Virus record (IMG/VR): IMGVR_UViG_3300037069_002995
Span: 1 to 37,299 of that record
Source: a virus
Length of the DNA: 37,299 bases
Reading direction: 5' to 3' (one strand)
Made by a program: the position numbers and the translations under genes. The notes under the pieces are model-generated. The model had not been told where the DNA came from. It did not search any database and saw only the letters and a list, made by a program, of their open reading frames with translations. Positions within the stretch are counted from its first letter, which is position 1; every line of letters starts with the position of its first letter. This document shows positions 22,621 to 27,801 of the stretch, one piece after another.

Positions 22621-22746
22621 ATGTCCAGGACCAAGAAGGCCATCATCATCGTCCTCGCCGCGGCCGGCCTCGCGGCCAGCGCCGGCGCCATCGCCGAGTC
22701 GGGCGGCGGGCCGGCCCACGCCGTGGCGTTCTACTACCGCGGCTAG
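22621..22746 (+). CDS. tiny secreted peptide precursor (41 aa)
   Basis: ATG after GGGAGATCATC. MSRTKK is a basic n-region, about 7-24 a hydrophobic core (AIIIVLAAAGLAASAGAI), followed by several signal-peptidase-like AxA sites (ASA, AIA, AHA). Cleavage after AHA would leave only VAFYYRG; cleavage after AIA would leave 16 residues. The gene has its own two-box promoter and lies opposite to the array between tRNA-Glu(CTC) and tRNA-Arg(TCT). A secreted signal or antimicrobial peptide is possible; no receptor or exporter gene is recognised nearby. Confidence 0.65.
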   Translation: MSRTKKAIIIVLAAAGLAASAGAIAESGGGPAHAVAFYYRG

Positions 22747-22747
22747 G

Positions 22748-22821
22748 CGCGCTGACCGGGATTCGGACCCGGGACCTCCCGCTTAGAAGGCGGTTGCTCT
22801 GTCCGGCTGAGCTACCAGCGC
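22748..22821 (-). tRNA. tRNA-Arg (anticodon TCT)
   Basis: Acceptor GCGCTGG/TCAGCGC, G73, anticodon stem ACCGC/GCGGG, loop CTTCTAA, and T-arm CCGGG-TCCGAAT-CCCGG with C55 instead of U55. It reads AGA and AGG. Confidence 0.9.
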
Positions 22822-22843
22822 ATGGCGGGCGGCCCCGGGCCGG

Positions 22844-23221
22844 CTACAGGTACGCCAGCGGGTGGGACGGGCGGGAGTCGAAGTCCTCCACCGACAGGGC
22901 CAGGATCAGCACGTGGAAGATCCGCGCGGCCCGCCTGGTGTTCCCGTCCAGCTTCCCCCACGGGCAGATGAACGGCGCGACCCTGGCCGGGTCGTCGCGG
23001 ACCGGGCCGTACGTCCAGCCCAGCTGGATCAGCCGCTGCACCCGCAGGTCGTGCACCTCGCCCGGGGTCAGGCCGTTGCGGGCCAGCCGCACCGATTCCA
23101 GGACCGCGGCCCGGCGGCTGCCCGGCAGCTCCCGGTAGGTGTGGGCCACGGCGGCTTCATGGTCATACAGGACGTTCAGCGCGGCGTAGCAGATCTCGGC
23201 GATTTCCTGTTCGGTCAGCAC
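22844..23221 (-). CDS. RyR-domain protein
   Basis: A GTG at 23221 after AAAGGGGG gives 125 residues; an upstream in-frame ATG (23281) lacks an RBS. Two helical parts are seen: EIAEICYAALNVLYDHEAA, then LARNGLTPGEVHDLRVQRLI, followed by the RyR-like signature GWTYGPVRDDPARVAPFICP with a conserved PW. Small RyR proteins occur in many phages and bacteria near nucleotide-sensing or defence genes, with no settled role. It lies in the array next to tRNA-Arg(TCT). Confidence 0.7.
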   Translation of the reverse strand: MLTEQEIAEICYAALNVLYDHEAAVAHTYRELPGSRRAAVLESVRLARNGLTPGEVHDLRVQRLIQLGWTYGPVRDDPARVAPFICPWGKLDGNTRRAARIFHVLILALSVEDFDSRPSHPLAYL

Positions 23222-23301
23222 AGCTGCCGACCCCCTTTCCCCCGGCTGGAAGCGAGCGGGGTCCGGGCTCGTGAAGATCATGACGATACCAGCCGGCCGG
23301 G

Positions 23302-23375
23302 TGGGCTGACTCGGGATTGAACCGAGGACGACGCGGGTTAAAGGCCCGCCGCTCGTGCCGCTGAGCTACCAGCCC
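23302..23375 (-). tRNA. tRNA-Lys (anticodon TTT), C33
   Basis: Acceptor GGGCTGG/TCAGCCC, A73, anticodon stem GCGGG/CCCGC, loop CCTTTAA with C33 (the usual bacterial loop is CTTTTAA), and T-loop TTCAATC. It would read AAA and AAG. Confidence 0.87.
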
Positions 23376-23376
23376 G

Positions 23377-23452
23377 TAGGCCCGACCGGATTTGAACCGG
23401 TGACGCACCCCGTATAAGAGGGCCGCTCATATCCAGGCTGAGCTACGGGCCG
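23377..23452 (-). tRNA. tRNA-Ile (anticodon TAT)
   Basis: Acceptor CGGCCCG/CGGGCCT with a C1-U72 mismatch, A73, anticodon stem GCCCT/GGGGT, loop CTTATAC and T-arm ACCGG-TTCAAAT-CCGGT. A UAU anticodon for the rare AUA codon is unusual in bacteria, which normally use lysidine-modified CAT. Confidence 0.8.
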
Positions 23453-23455
23453 TGG

Positions 23456-23528
23456 TAGCGAGAGCGGGAACCGAGCCCGCGGCCTCCCCGTTATGGGCGG
23501 GGCGCTCTGCCAGCTGAGCTATCTCGCT
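23456..23528 (-). tRNA. tRNA-Met, elongator (anticodon CAT), C33
   Basis: Acceptor AGCGAGA/TCTCGCT is fully paired, so it is not an initiator. A73 and CCA are encoded. Anticodon stem CCCCG/CGGGG, loop CCCATAA with C33. The T-loop is CTCGGTT (C54, G58), a second departure from consensus. Confidence 0.85.
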
Positions 23529-23537
23529 GCGAGAAGC

Positions 23538-23570
23538 GGCAGCCGCCCGGCCTGAGCGCGGGCGGCTGCC
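23538..23570 (-). terminator. strong hairpin after the secreted-protein gene
   Basis: GGCAGCCGCCCG (23538-23549) pairs with CGGGCGGCTGCC (23559-23570), 12 bp with a 9-nt loop, just downstream of the stop of the gene at 23589. It has no T-tract on either strand, so it may slow or process transcripts instead of ending them. Confidence 0.5.
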
Positions 23571-23588
23571 AGAGGTGAAACGGGACGG

Positions 23589-24116
23589 TTAGCCGTCGTG
23601 CCCGTTCGAGGCCACGCCGGAAGCGGTGATCTGGGTCTCGGAGAACTTCGGCGCGTCAGCCGGGTTCGTGTCGCACCCGTGGTGGTGATGATGGCTGCGC
23701 TTCAGGACCGTGAACTGGAACAGCCGGTACGTGCCCCACCCGGTGGCGTGCTGGTACCTGCCGGTGCCGCCGAGGAACTTCCAGGTGCCGGTCTCGGCGT
23801 AGGTGACGGTGCAGTTCTGCAGGTTCAGCCTCGGATGGCCGGCCCAGGTGGTCTTGTGCCCGGCGTTGACCGTGCCGTGCTCGAACGTGAAGACATCCAG
23901 GTTCGGGGTTGCCTGGTTGTCGGTGCCGTCATGGCCGCGGACCGGGCCGTAGGCGTTCACGGTGCCGTCCGGGTTGTCCGTGCTGATCGAGATGGTGACG
24001 AACTCAGGCTTCAGGTCGTGCCGGGGGCTCGCGCTGGCTGCTCCTGCGGTCAGCGGGACCGCCACGGCGGCTGCGAACGCGACGGCCGCAGCCGTGCGCC
24101 ATCCTGGGAATCTCAT
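23589..24116 (-). CDS. secreted barrel-like protein (dirigent/allene-oxide-cyclase-like)
   Basis: The protein has 175 residues with a clear signal peptide (RTAAAVAFAAAVAVPLTAG, cleavage after ASA). The mature part has FTFEHGTVNAGHKTTW, CTVTYAETGTWKFLGGTG and RYQHATGWGTYRLFQ. The GGTGRY-ATG pattern is that of the small beta-barrels related to dirigent proteins and allene oxide cyclase. It ends in a His-run (HHHHH). AAGGA precedes the ATG. A secreted protein inside a tRNA array is unexpected; a moron acting on the host surface is one explanation. Confidence 0.7.
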   Translation of the reverse strand: MRFPGWRTAAAVAFAAAVAVPLTAGAASASPRHDLKPEFVTISISTDNPDGTVNAYGPVRGHDGTDNQATPNLDVFTFEHGTVNAGHKTTWAGHPRLNLQNCTVTYAETGTWKFLGGTGRYQHATGWGTYRLFQFTVLKRSHHHHHGCDTNPADAPKFSETQITASGVASNGHDG

Positions 24117-24223
24117 GTGCGTGATCGTCCTTCCGGGTCTGGCCGGGAGCCGGCACCGATGCCGCCCCCTAGCACAACCGGACAGCTTAGCCCAGTCCCG
24201 CACATGATCGCCAGCATCACGAG

Positions 24224-24298
24224 TGGGCGCCCCAGGAATCGAACCTGACTGTACTTGCTTATCAGGCAAGCCTCTTGCCACCAGCCGAGCTGGCGCCC
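24224..24298 (-). tRNA. tRNA-Ile (anticodon GAT)
   Basis: Acceptor GGGCGCC/GGCGCCC, A73, anticodon stem CTTGC/GCAAG, loop CTGATAA, T-loop TTCGATT. The D-stem is short (CTC/GAG) with a long D-loop. It reads AUC and AUU. Confidence 0.9.
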
Positions 24299-24311
24299 GT
24301 GAGCAGATCAG

Positions 24312-24395
24312 AGGAGGGTAGAGGTGTCGATCCCCACGGCCTCGCGACCGCCTCCGGTTTTCGAGACCGGGTGCACCGCCGGGTGCGTACCCTCC
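24312..24395 (-). tRNA. tRNA-Ser (anticodon CGA)
   Basis: A class II tRNA of 84 nt: acceptor GGAGGGT/ACCCTCC, U73, anticodon stem CCGGT/ACCGG, loop CTCGAAA and a long variable arm. The T-stem has only four pairs and the T-loop is ATCGACA (A54), so the T-arm is weakened. Confidence 0.8.
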
Positions 24396-24399
24396 GCGG

Positions 24400-24491
24400 A
24401 GGAGCGTGCGGGATTCGAACCCGCGGAGGACGGTCACCCGCCTCACCGCCTTAGCAGGACGGCGCCTTCAGCCAGCTCGTGCCAACGCTCC
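24400..24491 (-). tRNA. tRNA-Ser (anticodon GCT)
   Basis: A class II tRNA of 92 nt: acceptor GGAGCGT/ACGCTCC, U73, anticodon stem CCGTC/GGCGG, loop CTGCTAA, long variable arm, T-arm CGGG-TTCGAAT-CCCG. It reads AGC and AGU. Confidence 0.88.
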
Positions 24492-24501
24492 GGGTACTGC
24501 G

Positions 24502-24586
24502 TGCGCGCGGGGAGAGTCGAACTCCCACGCCCTTGCGGGCATACGGGTCTGAGCCGTACGCGTATACCAGTTCCAGCCACGCGCGC
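24502..24586 (-). tRNA. tRNA-Leu (anticodon CAG)
   Basis: A class II tRNA of 85 nt: acceptor GCGCGCG/CGCGCGC, A73, anticodon stem TACGG/CCGTA, loop CTCAGAC, variable arm GCCC-GCAA-GGGC, T-arm GGGAG-TTCGACT-CTCCC. It reads CUG, the main Leu codon in high-GC genomes. Confidence 0.9.
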
Positions 24587-24589
24587 GAG

Positions 24590-24676
24590 GAGATCACGAC
24601 AGCTCGATGACTGCCGCCGATGTGCATGAGGTTCAGGTCAGGCGTGCCGTCGCCAGTTCTCTCATGTCGTGATCTC
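24590..24676. ncRNA. structured element bounded by a 12-bp inverted repeat
   Basis: GAGATCACGACA (24590-24601) and TGTCGTGATCTC (24665-24676) are perfect inverted repeats enclosing 63 nt, between tRNA-Gly and tRNA-Leu. Inside, on the minus strand, ATGAG/CTCAT and GGCG/CGCC can form further stems. No protein frame or tRNA fits. It is the strongest candidate for a non-tRNA structured RNA in the array. Confidence 0.5.
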
Positions 24677-24679
24677 AAG

Positions 24680-24752
24680 AGCGGTTGACGGGGTTCGAAC
24701 CCGCGGCCTTCACCTTGGCAAGGTGACGCGCTGCCAGCTGCGCCACAACCGC
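24680..24752 (-). tRNA. tRNA-Gly (anticodon GCC)
   Basis: Acceptor GCGGTTG/CAACCGC, U73 (usual for glycine), anticodon stem TCACC/GGTGA, loop TTGCCAA and T-arm GCGGG-TTCGAAC-CCCGT. It reads GGC and GGU. Confidence 0.92.
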
Positions 24753-24766
24753 ATTAACTAGTCTTC

Positions 24767-24970
24767 ATGAACTTCCGGCTGATCTCCTGCACGGCCGGGC
24801 TGCTGCTCGCGGCGGCCGGGCTGGCGCTCGCGCTGTCCTGGCACCTCGACCCCGGGTGGGCGAAGGGCGCCGCGTGGTGGTTCCTGGTGGCCGGGTACCT
24901 GACGACGGCCTTCAGCGAGCCGTGGAGGCTCCGCCGCGATCGACGGCTCAGAGCCCCGACCCAGATTTGA
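24767..24970 (+). CDS. small two-helix membrane protein
   Basis: The protein has 67 residues with two transmembrane segments (about 5-24, LISCTAGLLLAAAGLALALS; about 32-50, GAAWWFLVAGYLTTAFS) and a basic end. TAACTA at 24755-24760 lies 6 nt before the ATG, suggesting a leaderless message. It is transcribed against the tRNA array, and its last 19 bp overlap tRNA-Thr(GGT) in antisense. No function is recognised. Confidence 0.6.
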   Translation: MNFRLISCTAGLLLAAAGLALALSWHLDPGWAKGAAWWFLVAGYLTTAFSEPWRLRRDRRLRAPTQI

Positions 24971-25025
24971 ACTGGGGACCTCGGCCTTACCATGGCCGCG
25001 CTACTGCCGGCTGAGCTACCGGGGC
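24952..25025 (-). tRNA. tRNA-Thr (anticodon GGT)
   Basis: Acceptor GCCCCGG/TCGGGGC, U73, anticodon stem CGGCC/GGCCG, loop ATGGTAA, T-arm CCCAG-TTCAAAT-CTGGG. It reads ACC and ACU. Its 3' end overlaps the convergent membrane-protein gene. Confidence 0.88.
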
Positions 25026-25080
25026 GGGTGCGCGTTGCGTACGCGCTGGCTGCCGGTGAATGCCTGGGGCAGCCGTGAAG

Positions 25081-25151
25081 CTGAGGGCGCTGGATTCGAA
25101 CCAGCATTGCGGGGGCCAAAACCCCGGGGCCTGCCGTTAACCGAGCCCCCA
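25081..25151 (-). tRNA. tRNA-Gln (anticodon TTG)
   Basis: Acceptor TGGGGGC/GCCCTCA, G73, anticodon stem CGGGG/CCCCG, loop TTTTGGC, T-arm GCTGG-TTCGAAT-CCAGC. The weak first pair (U1-A72) and G73 match glutamine identity features. Confidence 0.9.
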
Positions 25152-25188
25152 TGGACCTGGTGGCAGAGCGGAACTTACGCTGTGCCAT

Positions 25189-25752
25189 GTGCCAGGGCAG
25201 AGCATCCTGAACGACCGCGAGGCGGTCACCGCGGCGGTCCGCCGGAGCAGCTCGATGGCCGGGACGCTGAAGCTGCTGGGCCTGCGGCCGGCCGGCGGGA
25301 ACTACCAGGCGCTGCGGCTGGCATGCCGGAAGTTCGGGCTGGAACCTCCGGTCTACCGGGGCGGCCCGCGCCAGGGAAAGCCCGCTGCGAGGCCGCCGAA
25401 GATCAGCTGGCCGGATCATGCGCAGCTGCGGATGCTGGTGGCGGCCACGTCCTACGCGGAGGCCGGCCGCCAGCTGGGCGTGTCCGGGACCGCGATCCGC
25501 AAGCGGCTGCAGCGGCCTGCGGAACCGAGCCGGCTACCCGTCTCGAACGGGTCACCTGCCCCTTACAAGGGGGCCGCTCTGCCAGCTGAGCTAAGCCGGC
25601 GTGACTGGCCGGTGCCGGTGGCCGTGGCCCTGGTGGCCGCCGCCGCCGCGGCTGGCTGCATGCTGGCCCTGGCCATCCGGGACGGATCTGCCGTCGCGCT
25701 CGCCGCCGCCGCCGGATGCTGCGCGCTCGTGCTGGCGACCGCGCTGGCCTGA
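25189..25752 (+). CDS. HTH protein fused in frame, through an antisense tRNA, to a membrane segment
   Basis: The frame has 187 residues from a GTG; TACGCT at 25176-25181 lies 7 nt upstream (leaderless). Residues about 8-50 (AVTAAVRRSSSMAGTLKLLG, then ALRLACRKFGLEPP) match the HTH that precedes HNH domains in phage endonucleases. A second HTH lies at about 84-108 (YAEAGRQLGVSGTAIRKRL). Residues about 114-138 are the antisense of tRNA-Thr(TGT). The end has two hydrophobic helices. Either it is one odd protein, or an HTH gene lost its stop and a separate membrane peptide starts near 25612. The HTH part is the reliable part. Confidence 0.6.
   Translation: MPGQSILNDREAVTAAVRRSSSMAGTLKLLGLRPAGGNYQALRLACRKFGLEPPVYRGGPRQGKPAARPPKISWPDHAQLRMLVAATSYAEAGRQLGVSGTAIRKRLQRPAEPSRLPVSNGSPAPYKGAALPAELSRRDWPVPVAVALVAAAAAAGCMLALAIRDGSAVALAAAAGCCALVLATALA
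25528..25600 (-). tRNA. tRNA-Thr (anticodon TGT)
   Basis: Acceptor GCCGGCT/AGCCGGC, U73, D-stem GCTC/GAGC, anticodon stem GCCCC/GGGGC, loop CTTGTAA, T-arm ACCCG-TTCGAGA-CGGGT. It lies antisense within the frame at 25189-25752. Confidence 0.92.
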
Positions 25753-25753
25753 G

Positions 25754-25838
25754 TGTCCGAGGCGGGACTTGAACCCGCACGCCCCTTCCGGAGCACACGG
25801 CCCTCAACCGTGCGTGGCTGCCGTTACACCACCCGGAC
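25754..25838 (-). tRNA. tRNA-Leu (anticodon GAG)
   Basis: A class II tRNA of 85 nt: acceptor GTCCGGG/CTCGGAC, A73, anticodon stem CACGG/CCGTG, loop TTGAGGG, a long variable arm, and T-arm GCGGG-TTCAAGT-CCCGC. It reads CUC and CUU. It starts 1 nt after the HTH gene's stop. Confidence 0.88.
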
Positions 25839-25882
25839 GTGTTGTCCTGGCATGAACCAGGACGCGGAGTTATGCTCACCGC

Positions 25883-26947
25883 ATGAATATTCCGGTATCA
25901 CCGTACGTAGTTGGTCCGACGAGGTACCGGCGCAGGCTCGCGTACCTCGTCGGCAGCCTCCCGGGCGCCGGGCCGCTGGAGGCCATGGGCAGCGCCCTGT
26001 GGTACCTGGGCGATTCGCTGAGGTACCTGCCCGGCGGCGAGACCGGCAAGCGGGCCGGCTGGATTGAGGAGGAGCTGCGCGCGGTCGGCCGGCTGCCCGG
26101 CATCACCGTGCTGTCTGACGCCTACGAGGACTACGAGCACACCCCGCACTTCCGCGCTGAGGCGTGGCCGATGACGGCAGGCGACTTCGGGCCCGCCATG
26201 CAGCTGATCCCGTCCTTCACCGAGGAATGGCCGTACTTCCGGCAGCTCCGCGAGGACTACGACCGGCCGGACCTGCTGCTCCAGCGCGGCGTGCCCGCGC
26301 CGCTGGACCTGTCCCTGTACGCCTTCAAGGGCGAGGGGCTCGCTCCCGGCCTGCTGGATCCCATTACCGCGGCCAAGGCCGACGCGGTGCTGGCCGTCAA
26401 TACCGAGGCGCGCGGCCGGGTCATGTTCCAGCTCGAAAGCCCGGCGGCGGTGGCCATGGCGGCGGACGGCCAGGCCAAGTTCGCGGCCCGGCTGCTGGCC
26501 CAGCTGCCCGGCCAGTGCCCCGGCACCATCTGGGGCGTCCACCTCTGCTTCGGCGACTGGCATCACAAGGCCATGACGCACCTGGGGAACGCGGCCCCGC
26601 TGGCCGACCTGGTGACCGCGCTGGCGGCCGAGTGGCCGGGGCTGGTCCCGTGGCAGGTCCTGCACCTGCCGATGGCCGCGGCGGACGAGCCGCCGTCGCT
26701 GGACCCGGCATGGTACGAGCCGCTGCGCGGGATCCGCGAGACGCTGCCGGCCGGGTGCCAGCTGGCCGCCGGGTTCGCGCACGCCGGCCGCTCGCTGAAA
26801 GAGCTGCGGCAGCTCCAGGACACGATCGAGGCGATCTGGGGGGCCGAGGTGATGGTGGCCGCCGCCTGCGGGCTGGGCCGCTACCCGGACCCGGACGAGG
26901 CGCTGAAGGTGCTGACCAAGATGGCCATCCTGGCCGGGCCGCGCTGA
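25883..26947 (+). CDS. MetE/UROD-superfamily protein
   Basis: The protein has 354 residues. The start (YLVGSLPGAGPLEAM, YLPGGETGKRAGWIEEELR) and the metal-site motifs GVHLCFGDWHHK and AAACGLGRYPD recall the catalytic half of cobalamin-independent methionine synthase, with its His-x-Cys and late Cys zinc ligands. The N-terminal half of true MetE is absent, so the substrate is uncertain: a methyl transfer to a thiol, or another UROD-fold reaction. CTGGCA, an 18-bp spacer and TATGCT (25871-25876) lie 6 nt before the ATG, so the message is probably leaderless. It stands alone, opposed to the tRNA array. Confidence 0.75.
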   Translation: MNIPVSPYVVGPTRYRRRLAYLVGSLPGAGPLEAMGSALWYLGDSLRYLPGGETGKRAGWIEEELRAVGRLPGITVLSDAYEDYEHTPHFRAEAWPMTAGDFGPAMQLIPSFTEEWPYFRQLREDYDRPDLLLQRGVPAPLDLSLYAFKGEGLAPGLLDPITAAKADAVLAVNTEARGRVMFQLESPAAVAMAADGQAKFAARLLAQLPGQCPGTIWGVHLCFGDWHHKAMTHLGNAAPLADLVTALAAEWPGLVPWQVLHLPMAAADEPPSLDPAWYEPLRGIRETLPAGCQLAAGFAHAGRSLKELRQLQDTIEAIWGAEVMVAAACGLGRYPDPDEALKVLTKMAILAGPR

Positions 26948-26948
26948 G

Positions 26949-27020
26949 AGCCCCTTGCAGGTACCGGTCCTGCGGCCTTCCGCTTACGAAACGGATGCTC
27001 CGCCATTGAGCTAAAGGGGC
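26949..27020 (-). tRNA. tRNA-Thr (anticodon CGT)
   Basis: Acceptor GCCCCTT/AAGGGGC, U73, anticodon stem TCCGT/GCGGA, loop TTCGTAA. The T-arm is GCAGG-ACCGGTA-CCTGC, lacking the conserved TTC, so the elbow contact is likely altered. It reads ACG. Confidence 0.82.
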
Positions 27021-27024
27021 GTGG

Positions 27025-27095
27025 CTCCGGGAGCTGGGGTCGAACCAACGTTGACGGCTTCAGGGGCCGGCGTCCTGCCATTAGACGATCCCGGA
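27025..27095 (-). tRNA. tRNA-Gln (anticodon CTG), C33
   Basis: Acceptor TCCGGGA/TCCCGGA, G73, encoded CCA, anticodon stem CCGGC/GCCGT with one mismatch, loop CCCTGAA with C33, T-arm GTTGG-TTCGACC-CCAGC. It would read CAG, the main Gln codon here. Confidence 0.82.
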
Positions 27096-27099
27096 ATGG

Positions 27100-27174
27100 T
27101 GGGCGAGGAGGGAGTCGCACCCTCATCTGACCGGGTTTGAGCCGGCCCGCTCTGCTAGTTGGACGTACTCGCCC
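27100..27174 (-). tRNA. tRNA with CAA anticodon (Leu), short variable loop
   Basis: Acceptor GGGCGAG/CTCGCCC, A73, encoded CCA, anticodon stem GCCGG/CCGGT, loop CTCAAAC, T-arm GAGGG-TGCGACT-CCCTC (G55). A CAA anticodon means Leu, but the variable region is only 5 nt, whereas bacterial tRNA-Leu is class II. It may be charged poorly or with another amino acid. Confidence 0.72.
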
Positions 27175-27178
27175 GTTG

Positions 27179-27250
27179 TGCGCCGCGAGAGGATCGAACT
27201 CCCGACACGCCGGTTAAGAGCCGGCTGCTCTACCGCTGAGCTAGCGGCGC
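27179..27250 (-). tRNA. tRNA-Lys (anticodon CTT)
   Basis: Acceptor GCGCCGC/GCGGCGC, A73, anticodon stem GCCGG/CCGGC, loop CTCTTAA with normal U33, T-arm GGGAG-TTCGATC-CTCTC. It reads AAG. Confidence 0.92.
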
Positions 27251-27254
27251 GCGG

Positions 27255-27326
27255 AGCCCTAGACCGGAATTGAACCGACATTCCCTGGTTGGAAGCCAGG
27301 CACACTAGCCATTGTGTTACTAGGGC
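27255..27326 (-). tRNA. tRNA-Gly (anticodon TCC)
   Basis: Acceptor GCCCTAG/CTAGGGC, U73, anticodon stem CCTGG/CCAGG, loop CTTCCAA, T-arm GTCGG-TTCAATT-CCGGT. It reads GGA and GGG. Confidence 0.9.
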
Positions 27327-27330
27327 GTGG

Positions 27331-27402
27331 CGGGACCTGGAGATACTGAGACTCCGACCTGCGGTATTTCACACCGCCGCTCTGCCGCTGAGCTAAGGCC
27401 CC
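27331..27402 (-). tRNA. tRNA-Phe (anticodon GAA)
   Basis: Acceptor GGGGCCT/AGGTCCC, G73, encoded CCA, anticodon stem GCGGT/ACCGC, loop GTGAAAT. The T-arm GGAGT-CTCAGTA-TCTCC has a mismatch at its loop end and lacks the usual TTCGA loop, so the elbow may be altered. Confidence 0.82.
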
Positions 27403-27415
27403 ATGTTCTGCTACG

Positions 27416-27487
27416 TCGGGAACCCGGGTGCCGCCCCCGGTTTCTCCTGGCTCCAGACCAGGCGGATTGCTGTCTTCCTCGCTCCCG
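27416..27487 (-). tRNA. tRNA-Pro (anticodon TGG), C33, divergent T-loop
   Basis: Acceptor CGGGAGC/GTTCCCG with C1-G72 and A73 (proline identity), D-stem GGA/TCC, anticodon stem CCTGG/CCAGG, loop TCTGGAG with C33. The T-arm is CCGGG-GGCGGCA-CCCGG, with no conserved T-loop base at 54-55. It is the most divergent tRNA still forming all four stems. Confidence 0.7.
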
Positions 27488-27488
27488 G

Positions 27489-27563
27489 TCGGGCTGGCCG
27501 TATTCGAAACGGCGGCCTCCCGGCCCCCAGCCGGATGCTCTGACCAAACTGAGCTACAGCCCG
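27489..27563 (-). tRNA. tRNA-Pro (anticodon GGG)
   Basis: Acceptor CGGGCTG/CAGCCCG with C1-G72 and A73, anticodon stem TCCGG/CCGGG, loop CTGGGGG, T-arm GCCGT-TTCGAAT-ACGGC. It reads CCC and CCU and lies 1 nt from tRNA-Pro(TGG). Confidence 0.9.
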
Positions 27564-27570
27564 TAAACCT

Positions 27571-27626
27571 GAGCAGGGACCGGGTGACCCCGGCCGCGGA
27601 GTGTGTGCCGCGCTTGCGCCCTGCTC
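27571..27626. ncRNA. 56-nt three-way-junction element
   Basis: GAGCAGGG (27571-27578) and CCCTGCTC (27619-27626) pair perfectly and enclose two hairpins, CCGGG-TGAC-CCCGG and CGCGG-AGTGTGTG-CCGCG, giving a compact mini-cloverleaf. It is too short for a tRNA and holds no credible frame. It may be a shrunken tRNA or a processing signal between tRNA-Pro genes. Confidence 0.4.
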
Positions 27627-27630
27627 TCCG

Positions 27631-27704
27631 TCTGGCTAGCAGGATTTGAACCTGCGGCCTTCTCGTCCCGAACGAGACGCGCTGCCAAGCTGCGCTATAG
27701 CCAG
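27631..27704 (-). tRNA. tRNA-Pro (anticodon CGG)
   Basis: Acceptor CTGGCTA/TAGCCAG with C1-G72 and A73, D-stem GCGC/GCGC, anticodon stem TCTCG/CGAGA, loop TTCGGGA, T-arm GCAGG-TTCAAAT-CCTGC. The D-stem, anticodon stem and variable loop are identical to those of the neighbouring tRNA-Ala(CGC). Confidence 0.9.
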
Positions 27705-27724
27705 TCGATGTTTTACGTGAAACG

Positions 27725-27797
27725 TGGAGCTAGCCGGAATCGAACCGGCGGCCTTCTCGGTGCGAACGAGACGCGCTACCTGCTGCGCTATAGCCCC
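27725..27797 (-). tRNA. tRNA-Ala (anticodon CGC)
   Basis: Acceptor GGGGCTA/TAGCTCC contains G3-U70, the key alanine identity pair, and A73. Anticodon stem TCTCG/CGAGA, loop TTCGCAC, T-arm GCCGG-TTCGATT-CCGGC. It reads GCG. Confidence 0.92.
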
Positions 27798-27801
27798 AGA
27801 T

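Noticed and set aside
24757-26947. Proteins predicted from tRNA sequences (for example frames ending in AQLAERP-type runs)
   Set aside because: These strings are translations of tRNA genes, recognisable by their repeated occurrence at tRNA positions; only frames with independent domains were kept.
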